IMG/VR virus record: IMGVR_UViG_3300010885_018063
Location: 1-24,753 of that record
Reading direction: 5' to 3' (one strand)
Length of the DNA: 24,753 nt
DNA from: a virus
Shown: piece after piece, positions 11,978 to 20,028 of the stretch
How the letters are laid out: every line of letters starts with the position of its first letter
Position numbering within the stretch: the first letter of the stretch is position 1
Made by a program: the position numbers and the translations under genes
Notes under the pieces: model-generated
Told to the model about the DNA's origin: nothing
Database searches by the model: none
The model's input: only the letters and a program-made list of their open reading frames with translations

Positions 11978-12192
11978 TGAAAGGATATATTTTAACAATA
12001 GAACAAAAAAATATTATTCAAGGAGTTGAATATGCACCTTATCAACTATTTAATTGCGTTCAAGATGAAAACGATATATGGTTTACATTTTTAACGGATG
12101 AGGATAAAGTATTAATTACCGGAACTGATTTTGAATGGATATTAAATTGTACAGAAAAAGAATATGTACCTAAAGAAACAATTATAAAATGA
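11977..12192 (+). CDS. Hypothetical 71-aa protein before the holin
   Basis: A soluble protein starting MKGYILTIEQKNIIQGVEYA, with alternating strands and an acidic middle (CVQDENDIWFTFLTDEDK). Its stop overlaps the holin start by 4 bases (ATGA type), so translation is coupled to the lysis genes. Similar short proteins accompany the lectin-like virion protein in related phages, as far as I recall. No function is known. Confidence 0.55.
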   Translation: MKGYILTIEQKNIIQGVEYAPYQLFNCVQDENDIWFTFLTDEDKVLITGTDFEWILNCTEKEYVPKETIIK

Positions 12193-12620
12193 AATACATA
12201 AATTATATATTATCATCATTAATACTATTATTTGTTCCAATACAAGGACTTTTAATTTCTGTTGGAACCGCTATAGTCCTTGATACATTTACAGGTGTTT
12301 TTAAAAGTATAAAATTAAATGGTTGGAAAAGTATTAGAAGTAGAAATCTTTCTAATGTTATTTCTAAAATGGCACTATATGAAATATGTATAATACTTCT
12401 TTTTGTAATTGATAAATTTGTGTTGAATGAATTTATCTCTAAGTGGTTTGGATTCCAATATATGTTTACAAAAATATGTTCAATACTTTTAATCTTTATT
12501 GAATTAGTATCAATTAAAGAAAATATAGAAGCTACATTTAAAATAGATATTTGGGAATTACTTAAAAAAGCATTTCTTAGAGCAAAAGAAATTAAATCAA
12601 ATGTAACAGATTTAAAATAA
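12189..12620 (+). CDS. Phage holin (Phage_holin_4-like)
   Basis: The 143-aa protein has three hydrophobic segments: about 6-34, 62-82 (LYEICIILLFVIDKF) and 92-110 (TKICSILLIFIELVSI), with basic loops and a charged end. The motif IFIELVSIKENIE is typical of the holin 4 family. It should form the inner-membrane lesion that lets the signal-less endolysin out. The endolysin starts one base into its stop codon (TAATG), so the two are coupled. Confidence 0.75.
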   Translation: MKYINYILSSLILLFVPIQGLLISVGTAIVLDTFTGVFKSIKLNGWKSIRSRNLSNVISKMALYEICIILLFVIDKFVLNEFISKWFGFQYMFTKICSILLIFIELVSIKENIEATFKIDIWELLKKAFLRAKEIKSNVTDLK

Positions 12621-13117
12621 TGAATACAAATAAAGAAGGAATAAATCTAATTAAACATTTTGAATCCTTACACGATGGTGATTTAAAACAAATTGGGTTA
12701 CAACCTAAAATGGACCCAATAGGAATATGGACTGAAGGATACGGAAGAGCAATGAGAGATGATAATGGAAACTTTATTAAAGGTGCTTCTAATGTTAAAT
12801 TAGCATATAAAAAATCAAAAATACATACAGAAGAAGATGCTGTAAAAGCATTAGCTGAGGACCTTATTCCAAGAGAACATATTGTAGCTCAAAATATTAA
12901 AGTTCCTGTAAATCAAAACCAATTTAGTGCCTTAGTATCTTATGTTTATAATACAGGTGGTTCAAGTACATTATATAAATTAATTAATTCAAAGGCATCT
13001 GATAAAGATATACGTTCTTGGATTCAGCAAAATTATATAAAAGCAGATGGGATTATATTAAATGGATTAATTTTAAGAAGAAAAGCAGAAGCAGATTTAT
13101 ATTTTAAAAAAATTTAA
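12620..13117 (+). CDS. Endolysin, GH24 lysozyme family
   Basis: The 165-aa protein matches T4/P22-type lysozymes. Glu15 (LIKHFESLHDG) is the catalytic acid. DPIGIWTEGYG at 32-42 supplies Asp32 and Thr38 of the E-D-T triad, and a glycine-rich turn follows (YNTGGSSTLYKLIN). It cleaves the N-acetylmuramic acid-N-acetylglucosamine bond of peptidoglycan. It has no signal peptide, so it depends on the holin encoded just upstream. The spacing between Glu15 and Asp32 is longer than in T4 lysozyme, with an insertion DLKQIGLQPKM. It lies in the lysis cassette 12189-13847. Confidence 0.85.
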   Translation: MNTNKEGINLIKHFESLHDGDLKQIGLQPKMDPIGIWTEGYGRAMRDDNGNFIKGASNVKLAYKKSKIHTEEDAVKALAEDLIPREHIVAQNIKVPVNQNQFSALVSYVYNTGGSSTLYKLINSKASDKDIRSWIQQNYIKADGIILNGLILRRKAEADLYFKKI

Positions 13118-13119
13118 TA

Positions 13120-13392
13120 ATGGCAAAGACAGAAGCTTGGCAAAGAAAAGAAGGCAAATCAGAAACAGGAGGTTTGAACGCTAAAGGTGTTGCAAGTTAT
13201 AGAGCTGCTAACCCAAAAAGCAAACTAAAAATGGCTGTGACTACACCTCCATCAAAATTAAAAGCAGGTAGTAAAGATGCTAATAGGAGAAAATCATTCT
13301 GTGCCCGAATGGGAGGGATGCCGGGCGCTATGAAGAAACCAAATGGAGAACCAACAAGAAAAGCATTAGCTTTAAAAAAATGGAATTGTTAA
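13120..13392 (+). CDS. Conserved phage protein (DUF6321-like), 90 aa
   Basis: The protein is basic, with TEAWQRKEGKSETGGLNAKG (4-23), ASYRAANP, a central K-rich linker and RRKSFCARMGGMPGAMK (56-72), ending GEPTRKALALKKWNC. This set of motifs is one I know from many phage genomes as a domain of unknown function (DUF6321). Two cysteines at positions 61 and 90 are conserved in that pattern as I recall it. It sits between endolysin and spanin. A virion role is possible. Its stop overlaps the next ATG (TAATG). Confidence 0.6.
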   Translation: MAKTEAWQRKEGKSETGGLNAKGVASYRAANPKSKLKMAVTTPPSKLKAGSKDANRRKSFCARMGGMPGAMKKPNGEPTRKALALKKWNC

Positions 13393-13847
13393 TGAAAAAG
13401 ATATTAATATTAATTGTTTTAGTTTTATCATCTTGTGCTGCAAGAAAGGTAAACGTAGATAAAGTAGATTCTTTAGTAAAAGTAGATAGCACTTCAATTA
13501 CTAAACAAGAGGTTGTTACTACTCAAGATAATCACGTTAGTATTGTAACCAATACAGATGAGGTAGAGATATGTCCGGTATCTGATTCATTACCTATGGT
13601 TGTGAATGGAATAACGTACAAAAACGCCAAGCTAAGATACAAAAAAACAAAAAACGTCTTATTAGATACAACTAAAATAAAAGTAGCTGAAAAATCATCT
13701 ATTAAGGTTGAAGTTAAAAAAGATGCTAAGGTAAAAACATTTAAAAAAGGTATTGATAGAAAATCAAATAATTGGTGGTGGTTACTTTTATTGTTAATAC
13801 CCATTACTATTTATTACATTTGGAAAAATAAACTTAAATTTATTTAA
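13392..13847 (+). CDS. Probable unimolecular spanin (u-spanin)
   Basis: An earlier ATG exists at 13380, but the start at 13392 (TAATG overlap) gives a clean lipoprotein signal: MKKILILIVLVLSSC with lipobox LSSC and lipidated Cys15. A strongly charged, valine- and lysine-rich middle follows. At the C-terminus a membrane segment (about W128-W144, NNWWWLLLLLIPITIYYIW) ends with a basic tail KNKLKFI. An outer-membrane lipid anchor plus an inner-membrane segment in one 151-aa chain is the layout of u-spanins such as T1 gp11, which fuse inner and outer membranes. It comes after holin and endolysin and implies a Gram-negative host. Confidence 0.65.
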   Translation: MKKILILIVLVLSSCAARKVNVDKVDSLVKVDSTSITKQEVVTTQDNHVSIVTNTDEVEICPVSDSLPMVVNGITYKNAKLRYKKTKNVLLDTTKIKVAEKSSIKVEVKKDAKVKTFKKGIDRKSNNWWWLLLLLIPITIYYIWKNKLKFI

Positions 13848-14978
13848 ATGGCTTACAATCAATGGTCAGATTATACAGATATTATTTTAAATTTATTAGA
13901 CGAACCTAGTAGCAATAAAATAGCTAAACAAATATATCCAAACGGGACATATTTAGAATTGGATAGTTTAAGAAAATACATTACTAAAATAAGAAATAAT
14001 CAGGGAGTTTTAAATGCTTGTGATAATTTAGGAGTTGACCCAACAACATCACCAATGATTTGGTTGAAATCTAAAAATGAAAGTATTAGAGTTACAAATC
14101 CTTTATTTGTGAAGCCTGAAGAAAGGTTATTCTCTGATTTAACTGAAAAACTAATTGCAGATTTACAACAGTATGCTCCTAAGTTTATAAAATTAGAACG
14201 TATTGAAAATAAAGAAAGTTATTTATTAGTAATAGACCCTGCGGATTTGCATATTGGTAAACTTTGTTCATCTTTTGAAACGGGAGAAACTTATAACAAT
14301 CAAATTGCAGTACAAAGAGCATTACAAGGCGTGAAAGGGATATTGCAAAAGGTAAACTCGTTTAATATTGATAAAATATTATTCATAGGCGGTAACGATA
14401 TATTACATATTGATAACCCACAGCGAACTACTACAAATGGAACTCCTCAGGATACAGACGGAATGTGGCATAGTAATTTTTTAATCGCTAAGCAATTATA
14501 TGTAGATATTTTAGAAATATTAATAACGGTTGCGGATGTTCACTTTGCTTTCAATCCTTCAAATCACGATTATACAAATGGGTTTTTTTTAGCTCAAGTA
14601 ATTGAAACATATTTTAAAAATTGTGAAAATATAACTTTTGATTGTAGTATTGCACACCGAAAAGGTTTTCGATATTTCACTAATCTAATTGGAACTACTC
14701 ACGGGGACGGAGCTAAACAAGCGGATTTACCCTTATTAATGGCGGTTGAATTTAGTAAAGAGTGGGCAGAAACAAAGCATAGATATATATACACACACCA
14801 CGTTCATCATAAGACTTCAAAAGATTACGCAGGTATTACTATTGAAAGCCTTAGAAGTCCAACAGGTTCAGATAGTTGGCATGCAAAAAATGGTTTTCAA
14901 CATTCGCCAAAAGCAATAGAAGGGTTTTTACATTGTAAAACTCATGGGCAAATTTTAAGAATTTCACACATATTTTAA
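13848..14978 (+). CDS. Metallophosphoesterase (calcineurin-like)
   Basis: The 376-aa protein has the metal-binding motifs in order: DLH at 133-135, GGND at 181-184, NHD at 239-241, HGD at 285-287 and HHVHH at 317-321. These match the calcineurin-like phosphoesterase signature (D-x-H, GDxx, GNHD/E, H, GHxH) with small changes. The N-terminal 90 residues look like a helical, possibly DNA-binding part (SSNKIAKQIYPNGTYLELDS). Substrates of phage members are unknown; nucleic acid or nucleotide hydrolysis is likely. It starts directly after the spanin stop. No terminator follows, but a new promoter lies downstream. Confidence 0.75.
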   Translation: MAYNQWSDYTDIILNLLDEPSSNKIAKQIYPNGTYLELDSLRKYITKIRNNQGVLNACDNLGVDPTTSPMIWLKSKNESIRVTNPLFVKPEERLFSDLTEKLIADLQQYAPKFIKLERIENKESYLLVIDPADLHIGKLCSSFETGETYNNQIAVQRALQGVKGILQKVNSFNIDKILFIGGNDILHIDNPQRTTTNGTPQDTDGMWHSNFLIAKQLYVDILEILITVADVHFAFNPSNHDYTNGFFLAQVIETYFKNCENITFDCSIAHRKGFRYFTNLIGTTHGDGAKQADLPLLMAVEFSKEWAETKHRYIYTHHVHHKTSKDYAGITIESLRSPTGSDSWHAKNGFQHSPKAIEGFLHCKTHGQILRISHIF

Positions 14979-15006
14979 AATAAAATAAAAACTGATTTAA
15001 AATTCA

Positions 15007-15014
15007 TATCTTTG
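15007..15014 (+). promoter_or_regulatory. -7 box for the tail gene block
   Basis: TATCTTTG fits TAnnTTTG and lies 27 bases upstream of the ATG at 15042, in the only real gap (63 bp) of this part of the arm. There is no TTG at the -33 distance. Confidence 0.5.
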
Positions 15015-15041
15015 TAAAATTAATAATTAAATAAAAATCAA

Positions 15042-15272
15042 ATGTCACAAGTAACACAAGAAGAATTAGTAAAAATTCAAGAATTAAACTCAGAGTTTAA
15101 CAAAGCTAAAATGGCTATTGGAGATGTTGAATTACAAAAACAACAAATCATTAGTCATATTGAAGGATTAAAATTAGAGTTTTCAGCACACGAAAAACAA
15201 TTAATTGAAAAGTATGGTGCAGATGCTGTAATTAATATTCAAACAGGAGAAGTAACTCAAAAAGAAGAATAA
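15042..15272 (+). CDS. Small coiled-coil protein, 76 aa
   Basis: The protein begins MSQVTQEELVKIQELNSEFN and is one long helix (about 5-58) with hydrophobic residues at heptad spacing, followed by GADAVINIQTGEVTQKEE, a small beta end. This pattern of 'helix plus IN-x-x-TGEV' recurs in phages. It may be a trimerising or scaffold-type factor. It is the first gene behind the -7 box at 15007-15014. The function is unknown. Confidence 0.6.
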   Translation: MSQVTQEELVKIQELNSEFNKAKMAIGDVELQKQQIISHIEGLKLEFSAHEKQLIEKYGADAVINIQTGEVTQKEE

Positions 15273-15274
15273 TT

Positions 15275-15616
15275 ATGGTACCGGGAAAATTAATAGGAAC
15301 ATTATTTCAATCAAGAGATGCAATGCATATTGCACATCTTCAAACAACTTCATTTGCAGAACATAAAGCATTAAATGTTTATTATGATGGAATCCTTGAC
15401 TTAATTGATAAGTTTACTGAAGCATACTTTGGTAGAAATAAAAGAGTTGAGATAGTTATTCCTGAGTCAAAAGTATTAGATGCCACAACTCATTTAAAAG
15501 AGTTGCGTTCAACTTTAGATACTGAAAGAAACAACTATCCATCAGAATTGCAAAATATTATAGATGAAATGATTGGATTGATAGATACAATTCTATACCT
15601 ATTAACTTTAAACTAA
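15275..15616 (+). CDS. Conserved phage protein (DUF5856-like), 113 aa
   Basis: A helical protein with LIGTLFQSRDAMHIAHLQTT (6-25), SFAEHKALNVYYDGILDLID (26-45) and FTEAYFGR. This pattern (paired His18 and His21, then an aromatic YYDGI helix) is known to me as a domain of unknown function in phages (DUF5856). The repeated His, Tyr and acidic residues on helices recall Dps/ferritin-like bundles, but the metal ligands are not certain. It begins 2 bases after the upstream stop and lies ahead of the fibre genes. Confidence 0.55.
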   Translation: MVPGKLIGTLFQSRDAMHIAHLQTTSFAEHKALNVYYDGILDLIDKFTEAYFGRNKRVEIVIPESKVLDATTHLKELRSTLDTERNNYPSELQNIIDEMIGLIDTILYLLTLN

Positions 15617-15620
15617 AACA

Positions 15621-16262
15621 ATGGCAAAGATTAGTACATATGCTAATACTCCTCCTCCTACTTTAGATGATTTTTTATTAGGAACAGATGTTAATAATAA
15701 TAATGCAACTCAGAACTTTTTAGTATCTGATTTAGTTAATTTAATAGCTAAACCTTATAAAGTATTCACAGCTTTATTAACACAGAGTGGAGGAAGTGAT
15801 ATGCGTGGAAAAGATAGTGGAATTTTGACAATAGGGGTTACTTATCAATTTGCAAATCCTTCTATTGGAATAGATTTTTCAAATGTAGGCGCTCCAAACA
15901 ATAATGTAGGTACTTATTTTATTGCCACAGGAACAACACCAAATAGTTGGGGAGAGGCTGAAGGTTTAGGAGATACTTTAGTTACCTATGACTTAGGCGC
16001 TCCAACAGCAACTGTATTAGAGAACACTATTGGTAATGTTTGGTTTACTTATGGTGGTGTTGGGCAATATTTTGCTAATTCAAGTGGATTATTCACAATA
16101 AATAAAACTTTTTTTGTATCAGGTTTTACAAGCCAAACATTTTTGCTTTCAACTAATATTGATGATAATCAAATAGGATTAAGTGCTTTTGATACACTTT
16201 CAGCTTCTTTTGATAATAATCTATTATACAATACCCCAATAGAAATCAGAATATATAATTAA
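15621..16262 (+). CDS. Tail fibre-like protein, 213 aa
   Basis: The N-terminus MAKISTYANTPPPTLDDFLL followed by GTDVNNNNATQNFLVSDLVN matches the start of the next, much larger protein in style (KI.TY....P...D.L.GT......T.NF....L), so both probably use the same attachment module. The rest is rich in G, S, T, N and F with beta strands. The C-terminal part probably forms a beta-sandwich exposed on the fibre. No chaperone or peptidase domain is visible. Confidence 0.55.
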   Translation: MAKISTYANTPPPTLDDFLLGTDVNNNNATQNFLVSDLVNLIAKPYKVFTALLTQSGGSDMRGKDSGILTIGVTYQFANPSIGIDFSNVGAPNNNVGTYFIATGTTPNSWGEAEGLGDTLVTYDLGAPTATVLENTIGNVWFTYGGVGQYFANSSGLFTINKTFFVSGFTSQTFLLSTNIDDNQIGLSAFDTLSASFDNNLLYNTPIEIRIYN

Positions 16263-16276
16263 TAATATAAGATAGA

Positions 16277-18337
16277 ATGTCTAAAATAGCTACTTATCCT
16301 TCAGCGGATACTCCTTTACAATTAAGCGATAGGCTGATAGGAACAGAAGCTCCTAGACTTATACCTTCTCCTACTCCTCTTGCGACAAAAAACTTTTCGT
16401 TAGGGGAGTTATTACAATTATTCTCATCAAACTTTCCTGCAGCTTCTTTACAAGAGGTACTTAACACAGGGAATACAGCTACTCAGAATATTACATTAAC
16501 AGGTACTATTACTTCTACTGTAATCAAGCCTACTAATATTGAGGATACGAGCGGAAGTCAAGGGACAACATTCCAATATCTTAGTAAAGGTGCTTCAAGT
16601 ATTAATTGGGTTGATTTGCCTATTGATAATTTACAAGCTGTTCTTAATGCAGGAAATACTGCTACACAAAATATAACCCTTTTTGGTAATATTACTTCAA
16701 CAAAAATAATACCCGGAAATATTCAAGATGATACTGCCGGTATTGGTTCAGTGGGACAGGTACTTTCAAAGACAGCATCGGGTATAAGATGGATAACAAA
16801 TCCTGCTTCTTTTACTGCGGGATTAGCTGATGTTCTATCGGTAGGAAACACAGCTACTAATAACATAACATTGATAGGAGATATAAAAGTCTCTAATGCA
16901 CGTATAACGGCAGCTATATATGATTCTACTAATTCTCCGGGGGTATCAGGACAATTTTTATCTTCTAAAGGAACAGGTATGATTTGGGCTGATGTTCCAT
17001 TACCAATACCTGCGGCTTTAACAAAAGTAAATGATACAAATGTTACATTGACTTTAGGAGGTTCGCCTTCTACGGCTTTGTTACAAGGAGTATCTCTAAC
17101 ATTGGGTTGGACAGGCACATTAGCAGATGGACGAATAGCTTCAGCTTCAAATTGGAATACTGCTTATACAAATAGAATAACAAGTTTAACAACTACGGGT
17201 TCAGGCGCAGCTACTTTAATATCTAATGTATTAAATATACCAATATCAAGTACAGGAACAGTTACGTCAGTAGCAGCTTTAACTTTAGGAACTTCAGGAA
17301 CAGATTTAAGTTCATCCGTAGCCACAGGAACAACAACTCCTGTAATAACTTTAAATGTACCAACGGCATCAGCTACTAATAGAGGAGCGTTGAGCTCAGC
17401 GGATTGGACTACTTTTAACGGAAAATTCAACCTACCAAGTTTAACAAGTGGCTCAGTTTTATTTTCAAACGGAACCACAATTGCTCAAGATAATGCTAAC
17501 TTTTTTTGGGATAATACTAATAAGAGGTTAGGTATTGGGACAGTTACTCCTGCAGTAAAATTAGATGCGAGAGGAGGTTTTAATTTATATAGCGATACAG
17601 GCTTTCATTATTTAGAGGCAACAAGTACAAGTTCAACTGATGGAACTTTAAATTTTAGAAGAAACGGAGGGGGTAATGGAATTTATAGATTTCAACTTGC
17701 CGGATTACAACTTTCAAATGATTATAATACAGGTGAAGCAAGATTTTTTATTCCAAGTGGTGGATTTTTTAGTACTTTTTACTCAAATGGAGTAGAAAGA
17801 ATGAGAATGACAACAACAGGGAACACTTTAATCAATACTACAACTGACAATGGCGGAAAACTTCAAATCAAAGCGCCCGGTGCATTATCAACCGACATAG
17901 CTTTAAGGGTTAGGAATAGTGCGGACACGGCAGATTTACTACAAATTAATGGCGCAGGAACATTTTCCGTAAAAGGTTCTCAGCAAAGAATATCTTTTGC
18001 TTATAATGATTATGTATATATAGGTTTAGCAGTTAATAATAATGCTATTGGAGTTAATAGTAGCAATAGATTATTTATTGGTAGTGAGGGAGATTTTCCA
18101 ATTTATACTCTTGCAAATGGAACTGTCATTATTACTGATACTACAAATCCAACTTCAAGCGTTTCAGCTAAATTAAGAATCGACAGTACAACACAAGGTT
18201 TTTTACCGCCAAGAATGACAACAACACAAAAAAATGCAATTACAACGCCCGCACTTGGATTGGTTGTATTTGACACCACAATAAATAAATTATGCGTTTT
18301 TGGCGCAACAACTTGGGAAACAATAACATCAATATAA
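16277..18337 (+). CDS. Large tail fibre protein, repeat-containing, 686 aa
   Basis: Residues 1-50 form the attachment module shared with the 213-aa protein. Three repeats follow, starting near residues 58, 119 and 183, each with the core VL..GNTAT.NITL.G.I and ending in a short Q-x-LS-K-G/T-x-x-W turn. A Ser/Thr/Gly-rich shaft continues to about 400, then NKRLGIGTVTPAVKLDARGG and beta-rich domains, and a C-terminal end LPPRMTTTQKNAITTPALGL common in Bacteroidota phage fibres. Host receptor binding at the C-terminal half is likely. No intramolecular chaperone such as a peptidase S74 motif was found. Confidence 0.75.
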   Translation: MSKIATYPSADTPLQLSDRLIGTEAPRLIPSPTPLATKNFSLGELLQLFSSNFPAASLQEVLNTGNTATQNITLTGTITSTVIKPTNIEDTSGSQGTTFQYLSKGASSINWVDLPIDNLQAVLNAGNTATQNITLFGNITSTKIIPGNIQDDTAGIGSVGQVLSKTASGIRWITNPASFTAGLADVLSVGNTATNNITLIGDIKVSNARITAAIYDSTNSPGVSGQFLSSKGTGMIWADVPLPIPAALTKVNDTNVTLTLGGSPSTALLQGVSLTLGWTGTLADGRIASASNWNTAYTNRITSLTTTGSGAATLISNVLNIPISSTGTVTSVAALTLGTSGTDLSSSVATGTTTPVITLNVPTASATNRGALSSADWTTFNGKFNLPSLTSGSVLFSNGTTIAQDNANFFWDNTNKRLGIGTVTPAVKLDARGGFNLYSDTGFHYLEATSTSSTDGTLNFRRNGGGNGIYRFQLAGLQLSNDYNTGEARFFIPSGGFFSTFYSNGVERMRMTTTGNTLINTTTDNGGKLQIKAPGALSTDIALRVRNSADTADLLQINGAGTFSVKGSQQRISFAYNDYVYIGLAVNNNAIGVNSSNRLFIGSEGDFPIYTLANGTVIITDTTNPTSSVSAKLRIDSTTQGFLPPRMTTTQKNAITTPALGLVVFDTTINKLCVFGATTWETITSI

Positions 18338-18347
18338 AACAAAAAAA

Positions 18348-18659
18348 ATGGGACTATTAGTAAGTGCTACGGCAGAAAAAAATATCTTAATTCAAGGTAC
18401 AAATATTGAGTTAAAAAGTGTTTATGTTCGTTTAGAATATGGAGCAAGACCAAATGGTACAACATTAGAGATTGCATCATATACATACGATAATAAAGAA
18501 GCCTATGATAATGGTGCAAACGTATTACTAACCAATGTACCAATGTCAAATATAACTGTAGAGTTAAAAGAAAAACAAATGCAAGATTTATCAAGTGCAG
18601 AAATATATTCTAAAGCAAATTATGAAGAACTTGGTTATGTTGCAGAAATATTAAAATAA
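18348..18659 (+). CDS. Hypothetical beta-rich virion-type protein, 103 aa
   Basis: The protein begins MGLLVSATAEKNILIQGTNI and has alternating strands with aromatic residues (VYVRLEYGARPNGTTLEIAS), ending in a helical segment SSAEIYSKANYEELGYVAEI. There is no signal peptide. It lies 10 bases after the fibre gene and could be a baseplate or fibre accessory protein. That comes from position only. Confidence 0.5.
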   Translation: MGLLVSATAEKNILIQGTNIELKSVYVRLEYGARPNGTTLEIASYTYDNKEAYDNGANVLLTNVPMSNITVELKEKQMQDLSSAEIYSKANYEELGYVAEILK

Positions 18660-18670
18660 AATTAAATCAA

Positions 18671-18898
18671 ATGGATATTAGAAAAATATCAATCGGACCT
18701 GACTATAAAAATGGTGCTATGCACTACTTGGTAGGTCAAAAAATACTTGGAGATTCTCACGAAATTCATCATATTAAACGACAATTAGAAACAGGAAATA
18801 TATTAATTTACATTATTAATAAAAAAGAAGAGGTAGTTCTTTGGAAAGAGTTTACCTTTACAGTTCCAATTTCAATCGAATTTAATATAGACTTTTAA
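18671..18898 (+). CDS. Hypothetical 75-aa protein
   Basis: The protein starts MDIRKISIGPDYKNGAMHYL and contains a His-rich segment DSHEIHHIKRQL, then a beta-rich end. I believe the motif KISIGPDYK-x-GAMHY recurs in Bacteroidota phages, but its role is unknown. Its stop overlaps the ATG of the next gene (TAATG), so it is translated with the GroES-like protein. Confidence 0.55.
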   Translation: MDIRKISIGPDYKNGAMHYLVGQKILGDSHEIHHIKRQLETGNILIYIINKKEEVVLWKEFTFTVPISIEFNIDF

Positions 18899-19461
18899 TG
18901 AAATCACCATTTTATTTTATAGTAAAACCTATAAACGGAAAACGATATGATAATACGAGAGATATAGGGGTAAATAATTTTATCATTAGCACTTCGGAAG
19001 AAGACCATAAATCCTCTAATAGATATGCAAGTGTTGTTGAACTTCCTATAGGTTATTCAGGTCCTATATCAATAGGAGATACTCTTCTTGTGCATCATAA
19101 TGCATTTAAGTATTATAACGATATGAAGGGTCGTCAAAAAAGCGGAAAAAGTTTTTTTAAAGATGATTTGTTTTTTATCGAAACAGACCAATTCTTTTTA
19201 TATAAAAAAGATTCAGTTTGGAATACTTATGATAAGTATTGTTTTGTTAGACCAATTGCGGCTACAGATTATTACATAGAGAAATTTTGCGCAGAAGAAC
19301 CTTTGATGGGTCAGATGGTTTATCCAAATGAATACCTTTTAAGTAAAGGAATTAAAAAAGACGATTATGTTTGTTTTTCTCCTGATAGTGAATATGAGTT
19401 TACTGTTGAAGGAGAAAAGCTATATCGTATGTATGACCACCAAATAACAATTAAGCTATGA
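18898..19461 (+). CDS. Possible tandem GroES-like protein, 187 aa
   Basis: The protein seems to have two units with the GroES strand order. Unit 1 (about 5-103) has FIVKPINGKRYDN, a variable loop, ASVVELPIGYSGPISIGDTL (like the 'V-x-AVG-x-x-x-VGD' strand pair of GroES), VHHNAF and IETDQFFLYK. Unit 2 (about 114-187) has YCFVRPI, a loop through residue 138, GQMVYPNEYLLSKGIKKDDY, CFSPDSEYEF, EGEKLYRMYDHQITIKL. Positions of the KP/RP strand, the GD/DD turn and the final strand fit GroES. If right, it would be a second, two-domain co-chaperonin or a re-used fold in the virion. The assignment rests on pattern only. It overlaps the oxygenase start by 4 bases. Confidence 0.4.
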   Translation: MKSPFYFIVKPINGKRYDNTRDIGVNNFIISTSEEDHKSSNRYASVVELPIGYSGPISIGDTLLVHHNAFKYYNDMKGRQKSGKSFFKDDLFFIETDQFFLYKKDSVWNTYDKYCFVRPIAATDYYIEKFCAEEPLMGQMVYPNEYLLSKGIKKDDYVCFSPDSEYEFTVEGEKLYRMYDHQITIKL

Positions 19462-20024
19462 TAAATATTGTAGATGATTTTTTAGAAGAACCTATTTATT
19501 ACTCTACCTACCATAGGTTGTTAAATAATAAATTTCAAGATGTAGAAGTAGGAGATAAACATTTTTGGGTGCAATATAGCGATAAGGACTTTGATGAAAT
19601 GATATTAGAAAAACTATCTGCAATAGATGGTGTACATAGAGAATGTTTATTAGGTTTCTTCAGGGTAGCGACAGAAGAGTTTGATACCGATTGGAGAATA
19701 CACGCAGACTCAAAAGTAGGCGATATTAGACCCGAAAGAGCGCTAGTTCTATATATATCTCCATCAACAAAAGAAGGGCTACACGGAACCGCTTTTTGGA
19801 GACACAAAGAGGTAGGTTACGAGATGCCTTTAGATGTTTCTAATGAAGAGGCAGATAGGTTTCTTTCAGAGGAAGCAAACAACTTAGATAATTGGGATTT
19901 ACATTCTGTAGTAGGGTATAAACCCAATCGTGCACTTATGTATCCTTCTAATTATTTTCATAGTAAATATCCAAATACAGGTTGGAAAGAAGGTAGAATG
20001 GTTTATGTAATGTTTTATAGATAG
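19458..20024 (+). CDS. 2-oxoglutarate/Fe(II)-dependent oxygenase
   Basis: The 188-aa protein shows the facial triad of this superfamily: H82-x-D84 (WRIHADSKVGD), a distal His168 (SNYFHSKYP) and Arg180 (GWKEGRMVYVMFYR) 12 residues later to bind 2-oxoglutarate. The core also keeps LVLYISPS and GTAFW strands of the double-stranded beta helix. Family members hydroxylate proteins (prolyl or other side chains), nucleic acids or small molecules; the target is unknown. The start overlaps the stop of the GroES-like gene (ATGA), so the two are probably made in equal amounts and may act on the same client. It lies between fibre and packaging genes. Confidence 0.75.
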   Translation: MINIVDDFLEEPIYYSTYHRLLNNKFQDVEVGDKHFWVQYSDKDFDEMILEKLSAIDGVHRECLLGFFRVATEEFDTDWRIHADSKVGDIRPERALVLYISPSTKEGLHGTAFWRHKEVGYEMPLDVSNEEADRFLSEEANNLDNWDLHSVVGYKPNRALMYPSNYFHSKYPNTGWKEGRMVYVMFYR

Positions 20025-20028
20025 TATT

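Noticed and set aside
13380-13391. Earlier start for the spanin gene
   Set aside because: It would add four residues (MELL) before the lipoprotein signal and overlap the upstream gene by 13 bases; the ATG at 13392 overlaps the stop as TAATG and gives a clean signal peptide.
16723-17478. Minus-strand frames opposite the fibre gene
   Set aside because: Long open antisense frames follow from the Thr/Ser/Gly-rich repeats of the fibre protein; they have no start context and no family signature.
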